Source: a virus. From it: 59,498 nt of DNA. Numbering within the stretch: position 1 is the first letter of the stretch; every line of letters begins with the position of its first letter. The position numbers were made by a program, and so were the translations under genes. A model generated the notes under the pieces. It was not told the DNA's origin. It saw nothing but the letters and a program-made list of their open reading frames with translations, and did no database searches. Shown piece after piece: positions 15,780-26,061 of the stretch. The stretch covers positions 1 to 59,498 of the IMG/VR virus record IMGVR_UViG_3300037071_001110; one strand, written 5' to 3'.

Positions 15780-18040
15780 TGGCCACGACTGAACAAATCT
15801 TAATCACCGAGAAGATTCTTGGTCACAACAAGATGCTGACTCAGCTGGGTCAGTCTCGCGCCGCTCTGCGAAAGACTGCTGCCGCTGCGACGGCCACCGG
15901 CACTGCTGCGGATAGCGCGGCCAAGAAGGGCCGCAAGTCGATGGGCATGATGAGTCGCGTCATGCTCGGCCTCCGCTCGATCTGGCTGACCGCCTCGGTG
16001 ACGGCAGCCTTCGCTCTTGCTCGATCTGCAGCATCAGCCATCGGCTTTGAGAAGACACTGCGCGAGGCAGCCTCTGTCGCGAGCAAGCACGGGGTTGTGA
16101 TCCAGAAGGATTACGAGGCGATGGCGGATGCAGCTTTCAATGCCGCTGAGAGGACAAAGTTCAGCAATGCTGAGGCGGCGTCGGCGCTCGGTGAGCTAGC
16201 AGCCTCCGGGTTCAACACCAAGGAGTCCATCGACTCCCTGCAGGGCACTTTGTATCTCGCGCAGGCAACTAACACGGACTTGACTGAGTCTGCCAAGTAC
16301 CAGGCCGCGACCATCAACCAGTTCGGACTAGAGGCTAAGGATGCTGGACGAGTGGCCGATGTGTTCACTCAGGCGATCAACAAGTCCGCTCTCAAGATGG
16401 ATGACCTCGGCTACTCCATGAAGTACGTCGGCCCTGTCGCCAAGGGTCTTGGTAGTAGCCTGACGGATACGGTCGGCACTCTTGCCGCTCTAAGCAACGT
16501 TGGTATCAAGGGCAGCCAGGCCGGCACCTCACTACGCGCGGGTATGTTGCGCCTCGCGGCCCCGACCAAGATGGTCAGGAGGGGCCTCGACAAGATGAAC
16601 GCTTCGGCCAAGGACTTCTATGGGCCGAAGGGCTTGCTCCCGCTACCCAAGTTGATCGACAAGATGAGGGAGAAGACAAAGGGCCTCTCCGTCATCAACA
16701 AGAAGGCCGCCATTGCTCAGATCGTCGGTCGTGAGGCTTCATCGGCGTGGATCGCCCTCCTCGACATGGCGCCAGGCAAGATCGAAAAGATGGTCAAGGC
16801 GGTCGACAAGTCCAGAGGCATGGCGAAGAAGGTTGCGCAGGACCAGCAGAAGACAGTCGGGGCGCAGCTGGAGCGGATCCAAGGTATCTTCGAGTCCCTC
16901 ATCGGTCGTTGGCTTCTAGCGAACTCTGGACAGCTTCAAGAGTGGCTGTCGTCCTTCGCCGATGGACTGAAGTCTCTTGCCGACCCTGCCTCAAATGCCG
17001 GGAAGTTCATCCGCACTTTTGGAGAGACTCTAAAGCAGATTCTCCGGATTGGTGGCAAGCTAGTCCAAGGCTTTGCGGGGCCGTTGGCAATAGCCTTTGT
17101 CGGGATCTACTACGCCTTGAAGGTGCTGAACCCAGTCCTTGAGTTCTTGGGCGATCACATGGATGTCATCGCTCCTATCCTTCTGGGCTTCATCGGCGGA
17201 TTTGCGGCTTGGAAGTTGATCTCGAAGGGGACAACGGCAATCAAGGGAATGAGCACAGCGGTCAAGGGCCTCGGGACTGCATTCAAGACTTCGATGAAGG
17301 GCACGATCATTGGGATCATCGTTGCCCTCGTCTACTTGTTCATCGAACTGTATCAGAACAACGAGACGTTCCGCAAAGCGGTACAAGCGACCATGGCTTG
17401 GATCATCATGGCCGGTCAGAAGGTTGTTTCCGCCTTCGTTTGGATTAAGGACACGGCTGTGATAGTGTGGGACTGGATCAAGGCTCACTGGCCGCTTCTG
17501 CTCGCGATCCTCTTTGGCCCATTCGGTCTTGCGACGTTGAAGATCATCGAAAACTGGGGCAAGATCAAGAACTTCTTCATCAACCTGCCAGGCAAGATCG
17601 GCGGGTGGCTCGCCAGCTTGCCCGGGCTCCTCTATGAGTGGGGCAAGAGAGCCGGGACGGCACTGATCAATGCTATCGCGAGCGCGATCAGGGCGGCCCC
17701 TGGCGCGATCTTCGATGCCGTCAAGTCGGCAGTTGAAGGGATTAGCATCGGCGGCTTTGATGTCGGTAGCGATCTCATGAGCTTGGCCGACCGCGCGACA
17801 CCGGGTGCCTCTGGTGGATTGGTCAATACGAGCGGTAGGTTCTTGGTCGGAGAGCAGGGGCCTGAACTCATCAACTTGCCGACCGGGTCACGGATAGTGC
17901 CGAATGAAGCCATAGCTGCCTCTGTCGGCAATTGGAGTAGTGGTGGTGGGCTAAACATCACTGTTCCGCTCATCGTAGATGGTAGGCAAATCGCGGAAGC
18001 GAATCACAAGGCCAGTCTCCAGAGAGCCGCGAGGCGATAG
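15779..18040 (+). CDS. Tape measure protein
   Basis: The 753-aa protein is the longest in the tail block and lies just after the chaperones. It shows the TP901-type core (FEKTLREAASVASKHGV, AAFNAAERTKFSNAEAASALGELAASGF, NVGIKGSQAGTSLRAGMLRL) and hydrophobic segments near 60-85, 425-485 and 515-535. At about 1.5 angstrom per residue it would set a tail near 110 nm. The C-terminal ~80 residues are Gly-rich (GGLVNTSGRFLVGEQGPEL), as is common. Confidence 0.9.
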   Translation: MATTEQILITEKILGHNKMLTQLGQSRAALRKTAAAATATGTAADSAAKKGRKSMGMMSRVMLGLRSIWLTASVTAAFALARSAASAIGFEKTLREAASVASKHGVVIQKDYEAMADAAFNAAERTKFSNAEAASALGELAASGFNTKESIDSLQGTLYLAQATNTDLTESAKYQAATINQFGLEAKDAGRVADVFTQAINKSALKMDDLGYSMKYVGPVAKGLGSSLTDTVGTLAALSNVGIKGSQAGTSLRAGMLRLAAPTKMVRRGLDKMNASAKDFYGPKGLLPLPKLIDKMREKTKGLSVINKKAAIAQIVGREASSAWIALLDMAPGKIEKMVKAVDKSRGMAKKVAQDQQKTVGAQLERIQGIFESLIGRWLLANSGQLQEWLSSFADGLKSLADPASNAGKFIRTFGETLKQILRIGGKLVQGFAGPLAIAFVGIYYALKVLNPVLEFLGDHMDVIAPILLGFIGGFAAWKLISKGTTAIKGMSTAVKGLGTAFKTSMKGTIIGIIVALVYLFIELYQNNETFRKAVQATMAWIIMAGQKVVSAFVWIKDTAVIVWDWIKAHWPLLLAILFGPFGLATLKIIENWGKIKNFFINLPGKIGGWLASLPGLLYEWGKRAGTALINAIASAIRAAPGAIFDAVKSAVEGISIGGFDVGSDLMSLADRATPGASGGLVNTSGRFLVGEQGPELINLPTGSRIVPNEAIAASVGNWSSGGGLNITVPLIVDGRQIAEANHKASLQRAARR

Positions 18041-18790
18041 ATGCCAGCCAGACAGCCCAAACCGCGTCCGGTCCCGATGCGTCGGCCCGCGCCACCGCCG
18101 ACCTTCAAATCTATCGACACGAGCCCGCGTTGGAAGAACTACCCATTCTCCGGCGGCGATCCGTCCCAACAGGGCAGGATTGTGATTCAGTCCGCCTTTG
18201 GAGTCGCGGTCGAGTGCTGGCTTGACGAGTCGATGCCGACAATCTCCGGTGGCGAGGGGATCTACGACGAGATTGAGCGCCCGAAGCGCAAGGCTGCGAT
18301 CCACTGGAATGGATCAAACCTCCTCCGTATGACGGTTGGCTGCATTCTCGACCGATTCACCACCAACCAATCCATCGAGCCGGAGATTGCTAAGGTTGAG
18401 ATGCTGCCCAAGTCGCGCGGGCCTATTGGGACGCCGCCTCCTCCCGTGAGGATTGCCGGTCCGGTTCCGCACCAGCACACAATCTGGTTCGTGGAGTCCA
18501 TCGAGTGGGGCGACTCGATTTGGGATGGGGTCGTAAGGCAGCGTCAGCAGTTCACTTTGAACTTGGTCGAGAGGATGGAACTCAACGTCGCGCTGAAGAG
18601 GCAGGTCAAGCCGGTGACCGGCAAGTACGGGACCTACCATCTCAAGAAGGGCGAGACGCTCAAAGAGGTCGCCAAGAAGAAGCTTGGCAGTGCATCAAAG
18701 TGGACCCTTTTGAGGAACAAGAACGGCAAGAGGTTCTTGAAGAATGAGGGCCACGCGGTCGGTACGATTGTGAAGTACCCGACCTCATGA
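18041..18790 (+). CDS. LysM-containing baseplate protein (gp53-like)
   Basis: The 249-aa protein has a beta-rich N-terminal domain and a C-terminal LysM-like domain (GTYHLKKGETLKEVAKKKLGSASKWTLLRNKNGK..., about residues 195-247). This arrangement is found in T4 gp53/P2 gpX-like baseplate proteins, where the LysM joins the hub to the wedges rather than binding peptidoglycan. It starts right after the tape measure stop. Confidence 0.75.
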   Translation: MPARQPKPRPVPMRRPAPPPTFKSIDTSPRWKNYPFSGGDPSQQGRIVIQSAFGVAVECWLDESMPTISGGEGIYDEIERPKRKAAIHWNGSNLLRMTVGCILDRFTTNQSIEPEIAKVEMLPKSRGPIGTPPPPVRIAGPVPHQHTIWFVESIEWGDSIWDGVVRQRQQFTLNLVERMELNVALKRQVKPVTGKYGTYHLKKGETLKEVAKKKLGSASKWTLLRNKNGKRFLKNEGHAVGTIVKYPTS

Positions 18791-20769
18791 GCCCGCAGTC
18801 AGTTGAGAAGGACCTCCGTTATGACACGCTCCTAGAGAGTGTTTGGATCGGTGGCACAAAGAAGTTCTCTGTCGACTTGATCCATGCCGTGACGGAGGCG
18901 ACGGTTGAGTACAGCATAGAGGCTGCCTCGACCCTCAACTTGACGATCTTCGATCCCAAGCGTGAGCTGCTCAAGAGCGGCGAGCTTCAGCCGGGGCTCC
19001 GCGCTCGGATTGTAATGCAGCAGACGACGAAGTATGACGTGTTCGCCCTCACTGCGATTGGGAAGTCCGGTGACACCCTCTCGCTCACCTTTGAAGATGA
19101 GGTTGTCTTCCGGCTAAGGCAGATGAAGGGGTTCAAGAAGGCAGCACGGTCGAAAGTCACACGCGCGATGTTCATCAAGTCGCTCGTGGACGAACTTCGC
19201 CCGGCAGTGCGGTTCTTCAGTCCTGAGCTAAAGCAGACGCAGCCGATATACACCGGGGCCGAGGGCGGTTCGCTCCAAGATACGGCCCCGGCAGGGACGG
19301 CAGGCTCCGGCTTTGACGAGATAATCAAGATCAAGGGTAAGGCTGCGAGCGCAGAACAGAAGAAGAACCTCGCCACGATCATCGATGTCGGGACGAACAT
19401 CAGCGCGACGGTGCCGTGCATTGAGGCTTGTATCTGTGCCTGCATCGAGGAGTCCTCATGCGTCAATCTTGGGCCTCACACTGACACAGACGGCCTGACC
19501 GTCAGCGGTATCCTTCAACAGAAGAATGATTGGCCGGGAGACGCTCGCAATGTCGCGAACGCGGCCAACAACTTCTACCAGAATGCGCCGAACGCGGGCG
19601 GGGCCATCAAGGTCCACACTGTCTATCCGGAGCGACCGCCATACTGGATCGCGTGCGAGGTTCAGCGCAATCACTCTTGGCGGTCAAGTCGTCCCTCCAC
19701 TATGGGGGATGACTCATACGGTCGGTGGTCAACGGAGGCACGTCGGATTTGGGAAGCGTACCTCGGTAAGCCCGACAGGTACCGGGGCAGTAATAAGATC
19801 AACGGTGACGGTACCGTCAACCGGGCGCGAGGAGCAAGCTCCTCCGGTGCCTACGAGTTCAGTCGTGGTGGTACGACTGCCGGTGGCGATCAAGACGAGG
19901 ATAGCTGGACGGCAATCCAGCGTCTCGCGGGCGAGGTCGGTTGGCGAGCTTTTGTGTACCGAGGCATCGTCACCTACGTTTCCGACAACTGGCTTATGGG
20001 CCGTGAATCCTTCGCCATGCTTGACGAGCTACACCCGGCCGTCAACACGATTGACTTCAACATTGAGGCGAACACGATCGACGGGCTCAACATTAGCGAT
20101 GTGAGTCTAAGCGTGTTCGCTGATACATTTGAGGCTCGGCCCGGTCGCGTGATTCTCATCACAGGCCTCGGTGTTGTCATGCGAAACATCCGTTGGCTAG
20201 TCTCCAACTTCAACCGGAGCTTCTTCAGCCCGGTCGGGTCAATGACTCTGGTCGCTCCGACTCTCAAGCTCTACGAGCCATCGACATCTGGTAAGTCAGG
20301 GGTCGGTGGCAACCAGCCTCTCCTCGGTGCCAATACACGCAGGGGTCGTATTGTTGAGCTTGCTCGGCGCGAGGCCAAGCGTGGGCCCAATGTTTACACC
20401 TACGGCGGCAATCGTCCGGTCCCGTCGAGCTTCAATCATGACAAGATTATCGCCGACTGCTCATCGTGGGTTGAGATGCTCTATCACGAAGCGGGTTGCC
20501 CGTCTCCCTCGGGCGGCAACTTCACCGGCTCCGGGAACACGGACACGCAGATCGCGAAGGGCAAGAAGGTTGGGAACCCGGCTCCTGGCGACCTTATCTT
20601 CTACGGCAGTGGCGGTGACCCGAGCCACGTTGAGGTAGTCCTCGACAACAACGACTGTGCCGGGTTCGGTAGTCAAGGTGGTCCGTGGATTCATAAGGGC
20701 GGTACCAAGAACTACCGCTCCAGCGAGCGGATTGGCTACTACACCTACAGCTTCTTGGATCAGTCATGA
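18787..20769 (+). CDS. Baseplate hub with C-terminal NlpC/P60 peptidase
   Basis: The 660-aa protein begins like gp27/gpD hub proteins (YSIEAASTLNLTIFDPKRELLKSGELQPGLRARI, then a long beta-rich middle). It ends in an NlpC/P60 cysteine peptidase: RIVELARREAKRGPNVYTYGG, the nucleophile in IIADCSSWVEMLY (Cys near 558) and GDPSHVEVVLD (His near 613). The spike hub therefore probably carries the enzyme that opens peptidoglycan during DNA entry. It overlaps the genes on both sides. Confidence 0.8.
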   Translation: MSPQSVEKDLRYDTLLESVWIGGTKKFSVDLIHAVTEATVEYSIEAASTLNLTIFDPKRELLKSGELQPGLRARIVMQQTTKYDVFALTAIGKSGDTLSLTFEDEVVFRLRQMKGFKKAARSKVTRAMFIKSLVDELRPAVRFFSPELKQTQPIYTGAEGGSLQDTAPAGTAGSGFDEIIKIKGKAASAEQKKNLATIIDVGTNISATVPCIEACICACIEESSCVNLGPHTDTDGLTVSGILQQKNDWPGDARNVANAANNFYQNAPNAGGAIKVHTVYPERPPYWIACEVQRNHSWRSSRPSTMGDDSYGRWSTEARRIWEAYLGKPDRYRGSNKINGDGTVNRARGASSSGAYEFSRGGTTAGGDQDEDSWTAIQRLAGEVGWRAFVYRGIVTYVSDNWLMGRESFAMLDELHPAVNTIDFNIEANTIDGLNISDVSLSVFADTFEARPGRVILITGLGVVMRNIRWLVSNFNRSFFSPVGSMTLVAPTLKLYEPSTSGKSGVGGNQPLLGANTRRGRIVELARREAKRGPNVYTYGGNRPVPSSFNHDKIIADCSSWVEMLYHEAGCPSPSGGNFTGSGNTDTQIAKGKKVGNPAPGDLIFYGSGGDPSHVEVVLDNNDCAGFGSQGGPWIHKGGTKNYRSSERIGYYTYSFLDQS

Positions 20770-22115
20770 GTACGCTCGCAGACTACGGCCACAAGAAGCC
20801 GCACCCGTATCACCAGATGGATCGTCCGGTGGACATCGTGATTCGGAAATTGGTCACAACCAACACCTACACCTTCACGATCCCGACCATCGACGGCGGC
20901 AAGAACGAGTTTGGTCCGGGGATCGGCCCGCCCGGGTTGGCAGCTAAGCATAAGGCGGCAGCGGTCCAGACTCTTGAGGGCGAGTGGTGGATCATCGAGC
21001 CGCGAGTTGCCGGTGGCGGTGGTACTGCTGGCCCTCCCGGTCCTCCTGGTCCTACGGGTCCACAAGGTCCTGCTGGTCCAACCGGCTCGACTGGTCCGCA
21101 AGGTCCGACCGGCGCCACCGGTGCGACTGGTCCTCCCGGAGCTACCGGCGCTGCCGGGGCGGCGGGTGATCAGTGGTATAGCGGCACAGGCGCTCCGACC
21201 TCCGGTGTGGGGATTGACGGAGATTGGTACATCGACTCTACCACTGGCAACTACTATGAGAAGGTCGGCGGATCTTGGGTCCTTCGCGGGAGTCTCAAAG
21301 GTCCGGCCGGTGCTCAAGGTCCAGCCGGTCCCACGGGGGCGACTGGCCCAACAGGTCCTCCTGGAACGGTCTATGACTCTGATCAGGTCGGTACCGTGAA
21401 GGCTTGGACCAGCACGACGATCCCGACAAACTGGATGCTCTCTGATGGGCGACAGTTGGACAAGACGCTCTACCCGCAGTTGCTCGCCGTTCTTGGCGAG
21501 TCCCCGGTTGGCAAGGTCACCCTACCGGATCTGACCAACAAGTTCCTCTACGGTGCGAACGCTGCCATGTCGGACCTAAAGACAGCTGGTGGTACAGCAA
21601 CAGAGACGTTGGCTCTAACACAGATCCCCGCGCACGATCACGGGGCCGTCGGTGATCACAGCCACACCGCAGGGACCGGGAATGCAGGTGGTCACGCCCA
21701 CAACCAGAATGTGATGATCTCGGGAAGGGCGACCGGAGCACTCGGTGGCGAGGGTCACATGTTTGACACGGACCAATTTGCTCCGAACGGTGTACGTGCT
21801 AATATTGTGGGCGTTGGCGATCACGCGCACACCGTGACCGTCAACAACGGTGGTGCTCACACGCACACTTCGGTCGGTGGCGGACTCTCGCACAACAACC
21901 TTCCGCCGTACGTCAAGCTCGCTTGGATCATCAAGGTGGAGGGGCCGATGATCGACGCGGGCGGCGCTCTTGTTGGACCTCCCGGCCCCACAGGCCCGAC
22001 TGGTCCTACCGGCGCTACTGGTCCCACTGGTGCCACTGGTCCACAGGGGCCGCAAGGAGTATCCGGGGCAGGCGCCGGTGGTTGGCCTAGAATCATGACG
22101 ACGATGGGGGCATAG
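20766..22115 (+). CDS. Collagen-like tail fibre with collar domain
   Basis: The 449-aa fibre has a short N-terminal attachment region, then Gly-X-Y repeats (~residues 84-140, 180-200 and again at 405-440). A microcystin-dependent/tail-collar domain follows ([37 protein letters not shown]) with a His-rich tip ([34 protein letters not shown]) that probably binds metal, as in T4 fibre tips. It is probably trimeric and receptor-facing. Confidence 0.85.
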   Translation: MSTLADYGHKKPHPYHQMDRPVDIVIRKLVTTNTYTFTIPTIDGGKNEFGPGIGPPGLAAKHKAAAVQTLEGEWWIIEPRVAGGGGTAGPPGPPGPTGPQGPAGPTGSTGPQGPTGATGATGPPGATGAAGAAGDQWYSGTGAPTSGVGIDGDWYIDSTTGNYYEKVGGSWVLRGSLKGPAGAQGPAGPTGATGPTGPPGTVYDSDQVGTVKAWTSTTIPTNWMLSDGRQLDKTLYPQLLAVLGESPVGKVTLPDLTNKFLYGANAAMSDLKTAGGTATETLALTQIPAHDHGAVGDHSHTAGTGNAGGHAHNQNVMISGRATGALGGEGHMFDTDQFAPNGVRANIVGVGDHAHTVTVNNGGAHTHTSVGGGLSHNNLPPYVKLAWIIKVEGPMIDAGGALVGPPGPTGPTGPTGATGPTGATGPQGPQGVSGAGAGGWPRIMTTMGA

Positions 22116-22450
22116 TGGCTGACGCCTGCAAAATCCTCGGGTTGGGGAGTCCGATCACACCCGGCCAGGTTCTTGATGGCTACGTTTGCCCGTCTGCCAA
22201 GTACGCGGTAGTCTCATCGATCCTTGTGTGCAACAGAAACGTGACAACGGCGACCTTCCGCATCGCAGTGGTCAAGGGCGGGATTGCTACGGCTCCCGAT
22301 CACTACATCTACTACGATCTGCCGATCCTCGGGAATGACACCTTTGTTGCAACAATCGGGATCACACTCGCCACTGGCGATGTGGTTCGTTGGAGCACCG
22401 GGGCTGCTGGTCTGAACTTCCACCTTTACGGTGTGGAGTCCGACGTATGA
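22115..22450 (+). CDS. Small beta-sandwich tail protein
   Basis: The 111-aa protein is beta-rich (YAVVSSILVCNRNVTTATFRIAVVKGG...HYIYYDLPILGNDTFVATIGITLATGDVVRW). The same kind of protein is often found beside tail fibre genes in phages of Gram-positive and cyanobacterial hosts. It has no enzyme motif. It is coupled to the fibre gene (TAGTG) and to the next gene (ATGA). A tail tip or fibre accessory role is likely. Confidence 0.7.
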   Translation: MADACKILGLGSPITPGQVLDGYVCPSAKYAVVSSILVCNRNVTTATFRIAVVKGGIATAPDHYIYYDLPILGNDTFVATIGITLATGDVVRWSTGAAGLNFHLYGVESDV

Positions 22451-22995
22451 GTCAAGGGCCTATCCTGCGACGAGGGTTTACCAATCCTCCGCTTGTCGCG
22501 ACTCTGCCGACTAACCCGGCAGACGGCGACGAGTGCTACTACTTGGCAGATGCAACGAATGGTGTTATCTGGCACTTGCGTTACCGCTCGGGCGCGAGCA
22601 TCTACAAGTGGGAAGTCCTCGGCGGATCACCGTTGCGGGGATCGGCTGCGATGTCTCTTGCGATTACGACAACGTACTCCGGCACCGCGCCGGTCTTGAC
22701 TCTACCGCTGGCCGGGGACTACGACTTGACTTCAGGCGGGGCTGGTGCTGGAGGCGGTGCCTCGATCTACATGGGGATCGGATTCGCGCTCGGGGCAGCA
22801 GCAGTAGACGGTAACTACGCAACCTCCATTGCTCCGCCCGCTAGCGGGCTTGGCCTCAGCTTCCCCGATTTGACGAGGCGCAAGACTGGCATCACGGCCG
22901 GTACAGTGATGACCGGCAAGGCGGCGATCCTCGTCTCCGGTACAGGGACTATCAACAATATCTCTCTTGCTGCTATGCCTGTGAGGGTGGGATGA
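22447..22995 (+). CDS. Receptor-binding candidate 1 of 3 (shared YKW module)
   Basis: This 182-aa protein opens with a ~47-residue module, PPLVATLPTNPADGDECYYL...GVIWHLRYRSGAS-IYKWEVLGGSP, that recurs in the next two genes. A beta-rich, Gly/Ala-rich C-terminal domain unlike its neighbours follows. ATG 22447 overlaps the previous stop as ATGA, so a longer form from 22390 is not needed. The module probably docks the protein on the tail and the variable domain meets the cell surface; this is inferred from the pattern. Confidence 0.7.
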   Translation: MSQGPILRRGFTNPPLVATLPTNPADGDECYYLADATNGVIWHLRYRSGASIYKWEVLGGSPLRGSAAMSLAITTTYSGTAPVLTLPLAGDYDLTSGGAGAGGGASIYMGIGFALGAAAVDGNYATSIAPPASGLGLSFPDLTRRKTGITAGTVMTGKAAILVSGTGTINNISLAAMPVRVG

Positions 22996-23549
22996 GCCAG
23001 GGAGGAACATCAGCAGCGGCTCTTTGGACACCACCGCCACTGGTCACGAGTTTGCCCGCGAACCCGGTTGACGGGCGGGAAGTGTACTATGTTGCGGATG
23101 CTGCGAACGGGATCATCTGGCATCTGCGTTATCGGGCGGCCAACCCGTCTGCGTACAAGTGGGAGTATATCGGTGGACCGCCGATGGAAACTACGGCCAG
23201 CGCAAGGTTCACCACATCATCGACGGCGCCCGTGCTCGTCACGGGTGGCCCTACGATCACATTCCCGCTTAGTGGTATTTGGGACATGACGATCCTAACG
23301 TGGGCGGCGTCGAATATCGGCAACGGCGGGATCTACTTTGAGCTCGTCAACCCGGCCATCACGGTCGCGGCCGTTGGCTATTGGTATCACACGATCACGA
23401 ATGTCCACACCCATACTCTAGGGGAGACTCAACGTAACTCGCTTGGCGCGGTGGCTGGCCAAGCATGGGCGCTGCGAATGTGTGTCGATCAGTCCTCGGC
23501 TTTTGTTGATCTTCGCTACTTGCGAATTGTCCCGGTGGCAGTCGGATGA
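22992..23549 (+). CDS. Receptor-binding candidate 2 of 3 (shared YKW module)
   Basis: The 185-aa protein repeats the module near its N-terminus (TPPPLVTSLPANPVDGREVYYVADAANGIIWHLRYRA...YKWEYIGGPP). It then carries a different C-terminal beta domain (ITFPLSGIWDMTILTWAAS...AVGYWYHTITNVHTHTLGE). It is coupled at both ends by ATGA overlaps. The gene seems to be a duplicate of 22447-22995 whose distal half has been replaced or has diverged. Confidence 0.7.
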   Translation: MSQGGTSAAALWTPPPLVTSLPANPVDGREVYYVADAANGIIWHLRYRAANPSAYKWEYIGGPPMETTASARFTTSSTAPVLVTGGPTITFPLSGIWDMTILTWAASNIGNGGIYFELVNPAITVAAVGYWYHTITNVHTHTLGETQRNSLGAVAGQAWALRMCVDQSSAFVDLRYLRIVPVAVG

Positions 23550-24496
23550 CTCAGACTTACGCCATTCCAGATACTCTGTACGCGCTGGCGACAGCGGGCC
23601 TCGACCCAGCCCGCGTGAAGGTGTTGTGGACCGACGCGCAGGGGCCACTTCCCCTCTCGCAGAGTGTCAACATCGAGCGTCCGAATCAATTATGGTTGCT
23701 CGCGGGGTCAGGGTTCCGTGGGGCGGCAGGTGAAGCAGGCGTCCAGCTGAACTTCGACGGTGTGCCGACTCTCACATCCAGGCTGTTCTTCAACAATGCA
23801 AACGTCCACCAGGCGTTTGTGCCCGCTGTGATCAAGACGGCACTCGGCATTGGGAATCATACTATTGCGTTGACGGCTTATAGTTCACTGACGACCGGGA
23901 CTGACGATAAGTTCACGGTACTCCTCATCGAGTTGGATACGATCCAGCAGCTTGTTCCGATGCTGACCATGCCGCCTGTTGTGTCGGTCTTGCCGACGAG
24001 CCCTGTTGACGGGCAGGAGTGCTACTTCCAGAACGCCGCGATGCTCGCAGACGGGATCAAGTGGCACCTGAAGTACAACGCCTCATCTTCGTCGCCGTAC
24101 AAGTGGGAGTTCTTGGGTGGCTCTCCTATTCACAAGGTTGACATAGGTGCGGTCAACGCCACGCCCGTCAACACATGGACGACCTATGTGCCTTCCATCG
24201 TGGCGCCACTCGCCGGTGAGTACCGAGTGGGGTTTGCCGGTTGGTGGGTGCACACGACGACGCAGGGCCTCTCGTACACCTGGGTGGGCTTCAATGGTGC
24301 AAACGGCCCGGCTGAATGCTACTCGCCCGTCTTGTGTGAGACTTGGGCGGTGGGTCAAGCAAGGTCCAGCTATGGCGAGACGAGGGGCGTCATCACGGCT
24401 GCTGGTCAAACTATCGCGTGGATGTTCTACGTCAACCAGGGCAACATGAGCACTCAGCATCGTGCGCTTACCGTGTGGCCGATAAGATGCGGTTAG
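23546..24496 (+). CDS. Receptor-binding candidate 3 of 3 (module in the middle)
   Basis: The 316-aa protein has an extra N-terminal domain of about 135 residues (AIPDTLYALATAGLDPARVKVLW...GNHTIALTAYSSLT). Then comes the shared module (PPVVSVLPTSPVDGQECYF...GIKWHLKYNASSSSPYKWEFLGGSP), and a third beta-rich C-terminal domain. Architecture therefore differs from its two neighbours while the module is kept. It probably completes a set of alternative or co-assembled adhesins. Confidence 0.7.
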   Translation: MTQTYAIPDTLYALATAGLDPARVKVLWTDAQGPLPLSQSVNIERPNQLWLLAGSGFRGAAGEAGVQLNFDGVPTLTSRLFFNNANVHQAFVPAVIKTALGIGNHTIALTAYSSLTTGTDDKFTVLLIELDTIQQLVPMLTMPPVVSVLPTSPVDGQECYFQNAAMLADGIKWHLKYNASSSSPYKWEFLGGSPIHKVDIGAVNATPVNTWTTYVPSIVAPLAGEYRVGFAGWWVHTTTQGLSYTWVGFNGANGPAECYSPVLCETWAVGQARSSYGETRGVITAAGQTIAWMFYVNQGNMSTQHRALTVWPIRCG

Positions 24497-24503
24497 GAGA
24501 GGC

Positions 24504-24833
24504 ATGAAAGACATCCCACATTTCGATCTGCCCTTTGCCTTCACAGGACCTGGCGGACACGTGAACTGCATCGAGCAGGACACGGTGAACGACGTGGCCG
24601 TTTGCGTCGAGGCGATCTGTCGTACGCGCCCGATGATGCGGCTAGAGATAGACGACTTCGGCATCCCTGACCCGACCTTCCTTGCCGGTGGTGCTGAGCC
24701 TGATGTCCTCCTCCGGTTGATCCAGGAGCAGGAGCCTCGCGTGACGGCTCTCATCGAGGAGGACTGGGACTTCCTGACCTACACGCAGGAGCTAGCCCTG
24801 AACATATCGCAGGAGGACCCGTATGGCGATTAA
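24504..24833 (+). CDS. Baseplate wedge protein, gp25/GpW-like
   Basis: The 109-aa protein has the size and motifs of the gp25-like lysozyme family (NCIEQDTVNDVAVCVEAICRTRPMMRLEIDDFGIPDPTFL, then DVLLRLIQEQEPRV). The family forms the core of contractile baseplate wedges and is normally followed by gpJ, as here. GAGAGGC precedes ATG 24504. Confidence 0.8.
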   Translation: MKDIPHFDLPFAFTGPGGHVNCIEQDTVNDVAVCVEAICRTRPMMRLEIDDFGIPDPTFLAGGAEPDVLLRLIQEQEPRVTALIEEDWDFLTYTQELALNISQEDPYGD

Positions 24834-26061
24834 CGTCAACACTGGTTTTGACCCGGTCGATCTGGCGGCAGCCGGTCGGTACATCCGTGTTCCCATCGAG
24901 ACGGACCCACAGGCTCTCCTCGACCAGATGTACACGTACATCCAGGACCGTGTTCCTGGGTGGGCACCGGCGGACGGGAACTTGGACGTCTGGATCATGC
25001 AGGCGCTCGCGGATGTAGCGGCAGATCTGACCCTCTACGCCTCTGATGTCCCGGATGACATCTTCAGATACTTCGGCGAGTACATCGTCGGGGTCCAGAT
25101 GAAGCTCGCGACCTACTCAACCTTCACAGCGGCGTGGACTGCCGAGGACGCGCTGGGCCACACGATCCCGGCCGGGACGCAGGTTGCTGTGCGTCGCCCG
25201 GACGGAGAGTTGGAGGGCTTTGCGACAGTAGTGGATGCCGATATCCCGATTGGCTCAACAGTCGCAAACAACGTACTTGCCACCGCGATTGAGCCGGGTG
25301 CATCGGCTGACGCCCTTAGCATCGAGGCGGGGCAGATCACGGTGATCGACGCTCTCCCGTGGGTTGTCTCGATCGTGGGAGTCGGGACGACTCAGGGCGG
25401 ATCTGATGGGGAAACAGAAGAGGAGTACATGGACCGACTTGTGGCGGAAATCCGCCTCATGTCACCGCGTCCGATCCTCCCCGTTGACTTCGGCGTCATG
25501 GCTCAGAAGGTAGAGGGCGTGGATCGCGCGTGGCCCGTCAATCTCTGGAGTCTGCCCCTCGGGACCGGCAACCACGAGAAGTGCATCACTGTGACGGTGG
25601 CCAATGCGAACGGTGACCCGGTGAGTGGGGCAGTGTTGACAGATGTTGACACCTACCTCCAGAGTCTCCGGGAAGTCAACTTCCTTGTCTACGTCACGAA
25701 CCCGACCTACCAGAACGTGAACGTCACCTATGCCGTGACCTCCTATCCCAATCGGAGCGCGGCCGAGGTTCAGGCCGAGGTCGAGGCGGCGGTGCGGGCC
25801 TACATTAGTCCGAAGGATTGGGGCTCGGTGAGGATCGCATCGACTGACGTGCCAGCGGTCTACCGTCAGCAGAACGTCGTGCGATACAACGATGTGATCG
25901 CGGTGATCGACAACGTGCTCAGCGTGGACTTCATCACGGACCTGAAGCTCAACGGAGCGGCGGCGGATGTCACCCTGACCTTCGCGGGGGCAGGGACCAG
26001 CCCGGTCGTTCTGCCGAAGATCGGCACGATCAGCGGCGTGGCTACGGTGCCGCCGGCATGA
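24823..26061 (+). CDS. Baseplate wedge protein J-like
   Basis: The 412-aa protein matches the baseplate J family: an N-terminal helical region, GHTIPAGTQVAVRRPDGELEGFAT, and the hallmark GGSDGETEEEYMDRLVAEIR near residues 190-210. It forms wedge ring contacts with the gp25-like and gpI-like proteins that flank it. It overlaps the upstream gene by 11 bases and the downstream gene by ATGA. Confidence 0.88.
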   Translation: MAINVNTGFDPVDLAAAGRYIRVPIETDPQALLDQMYTYIQDRVPGWAPADGNLDVWIMQALADVAADLTLYASDVPDDIFRYFGEYIVGVQMKLATYSTFTAAWTAEDALGHTIPAGTQVAVRRPDGELEGFATVVDADIPIGSTVANNVLATAIEPGASADALSIEAGQITVIDALPWVVSIVGVGTTQGGSDGETEEEYMDRLVAEIRLMSPRPILPVDFGVMAQKVEGVDRAWPVNLWSLPLGTGNHEKCITVTVANANGDPVSGAVLTDVDTYLQSLREVNFLVYVTNPTYQNVNVTYAVTSYPNRSAAEVQAEVEAAVRAYISPKDWGSVRIASTDVPAVYRQQNVVRYNDVIAVIDNVLSVDFITDLKLNGAAADVTLTFAGAGTSPVVLPKIGTISGVATVPPA

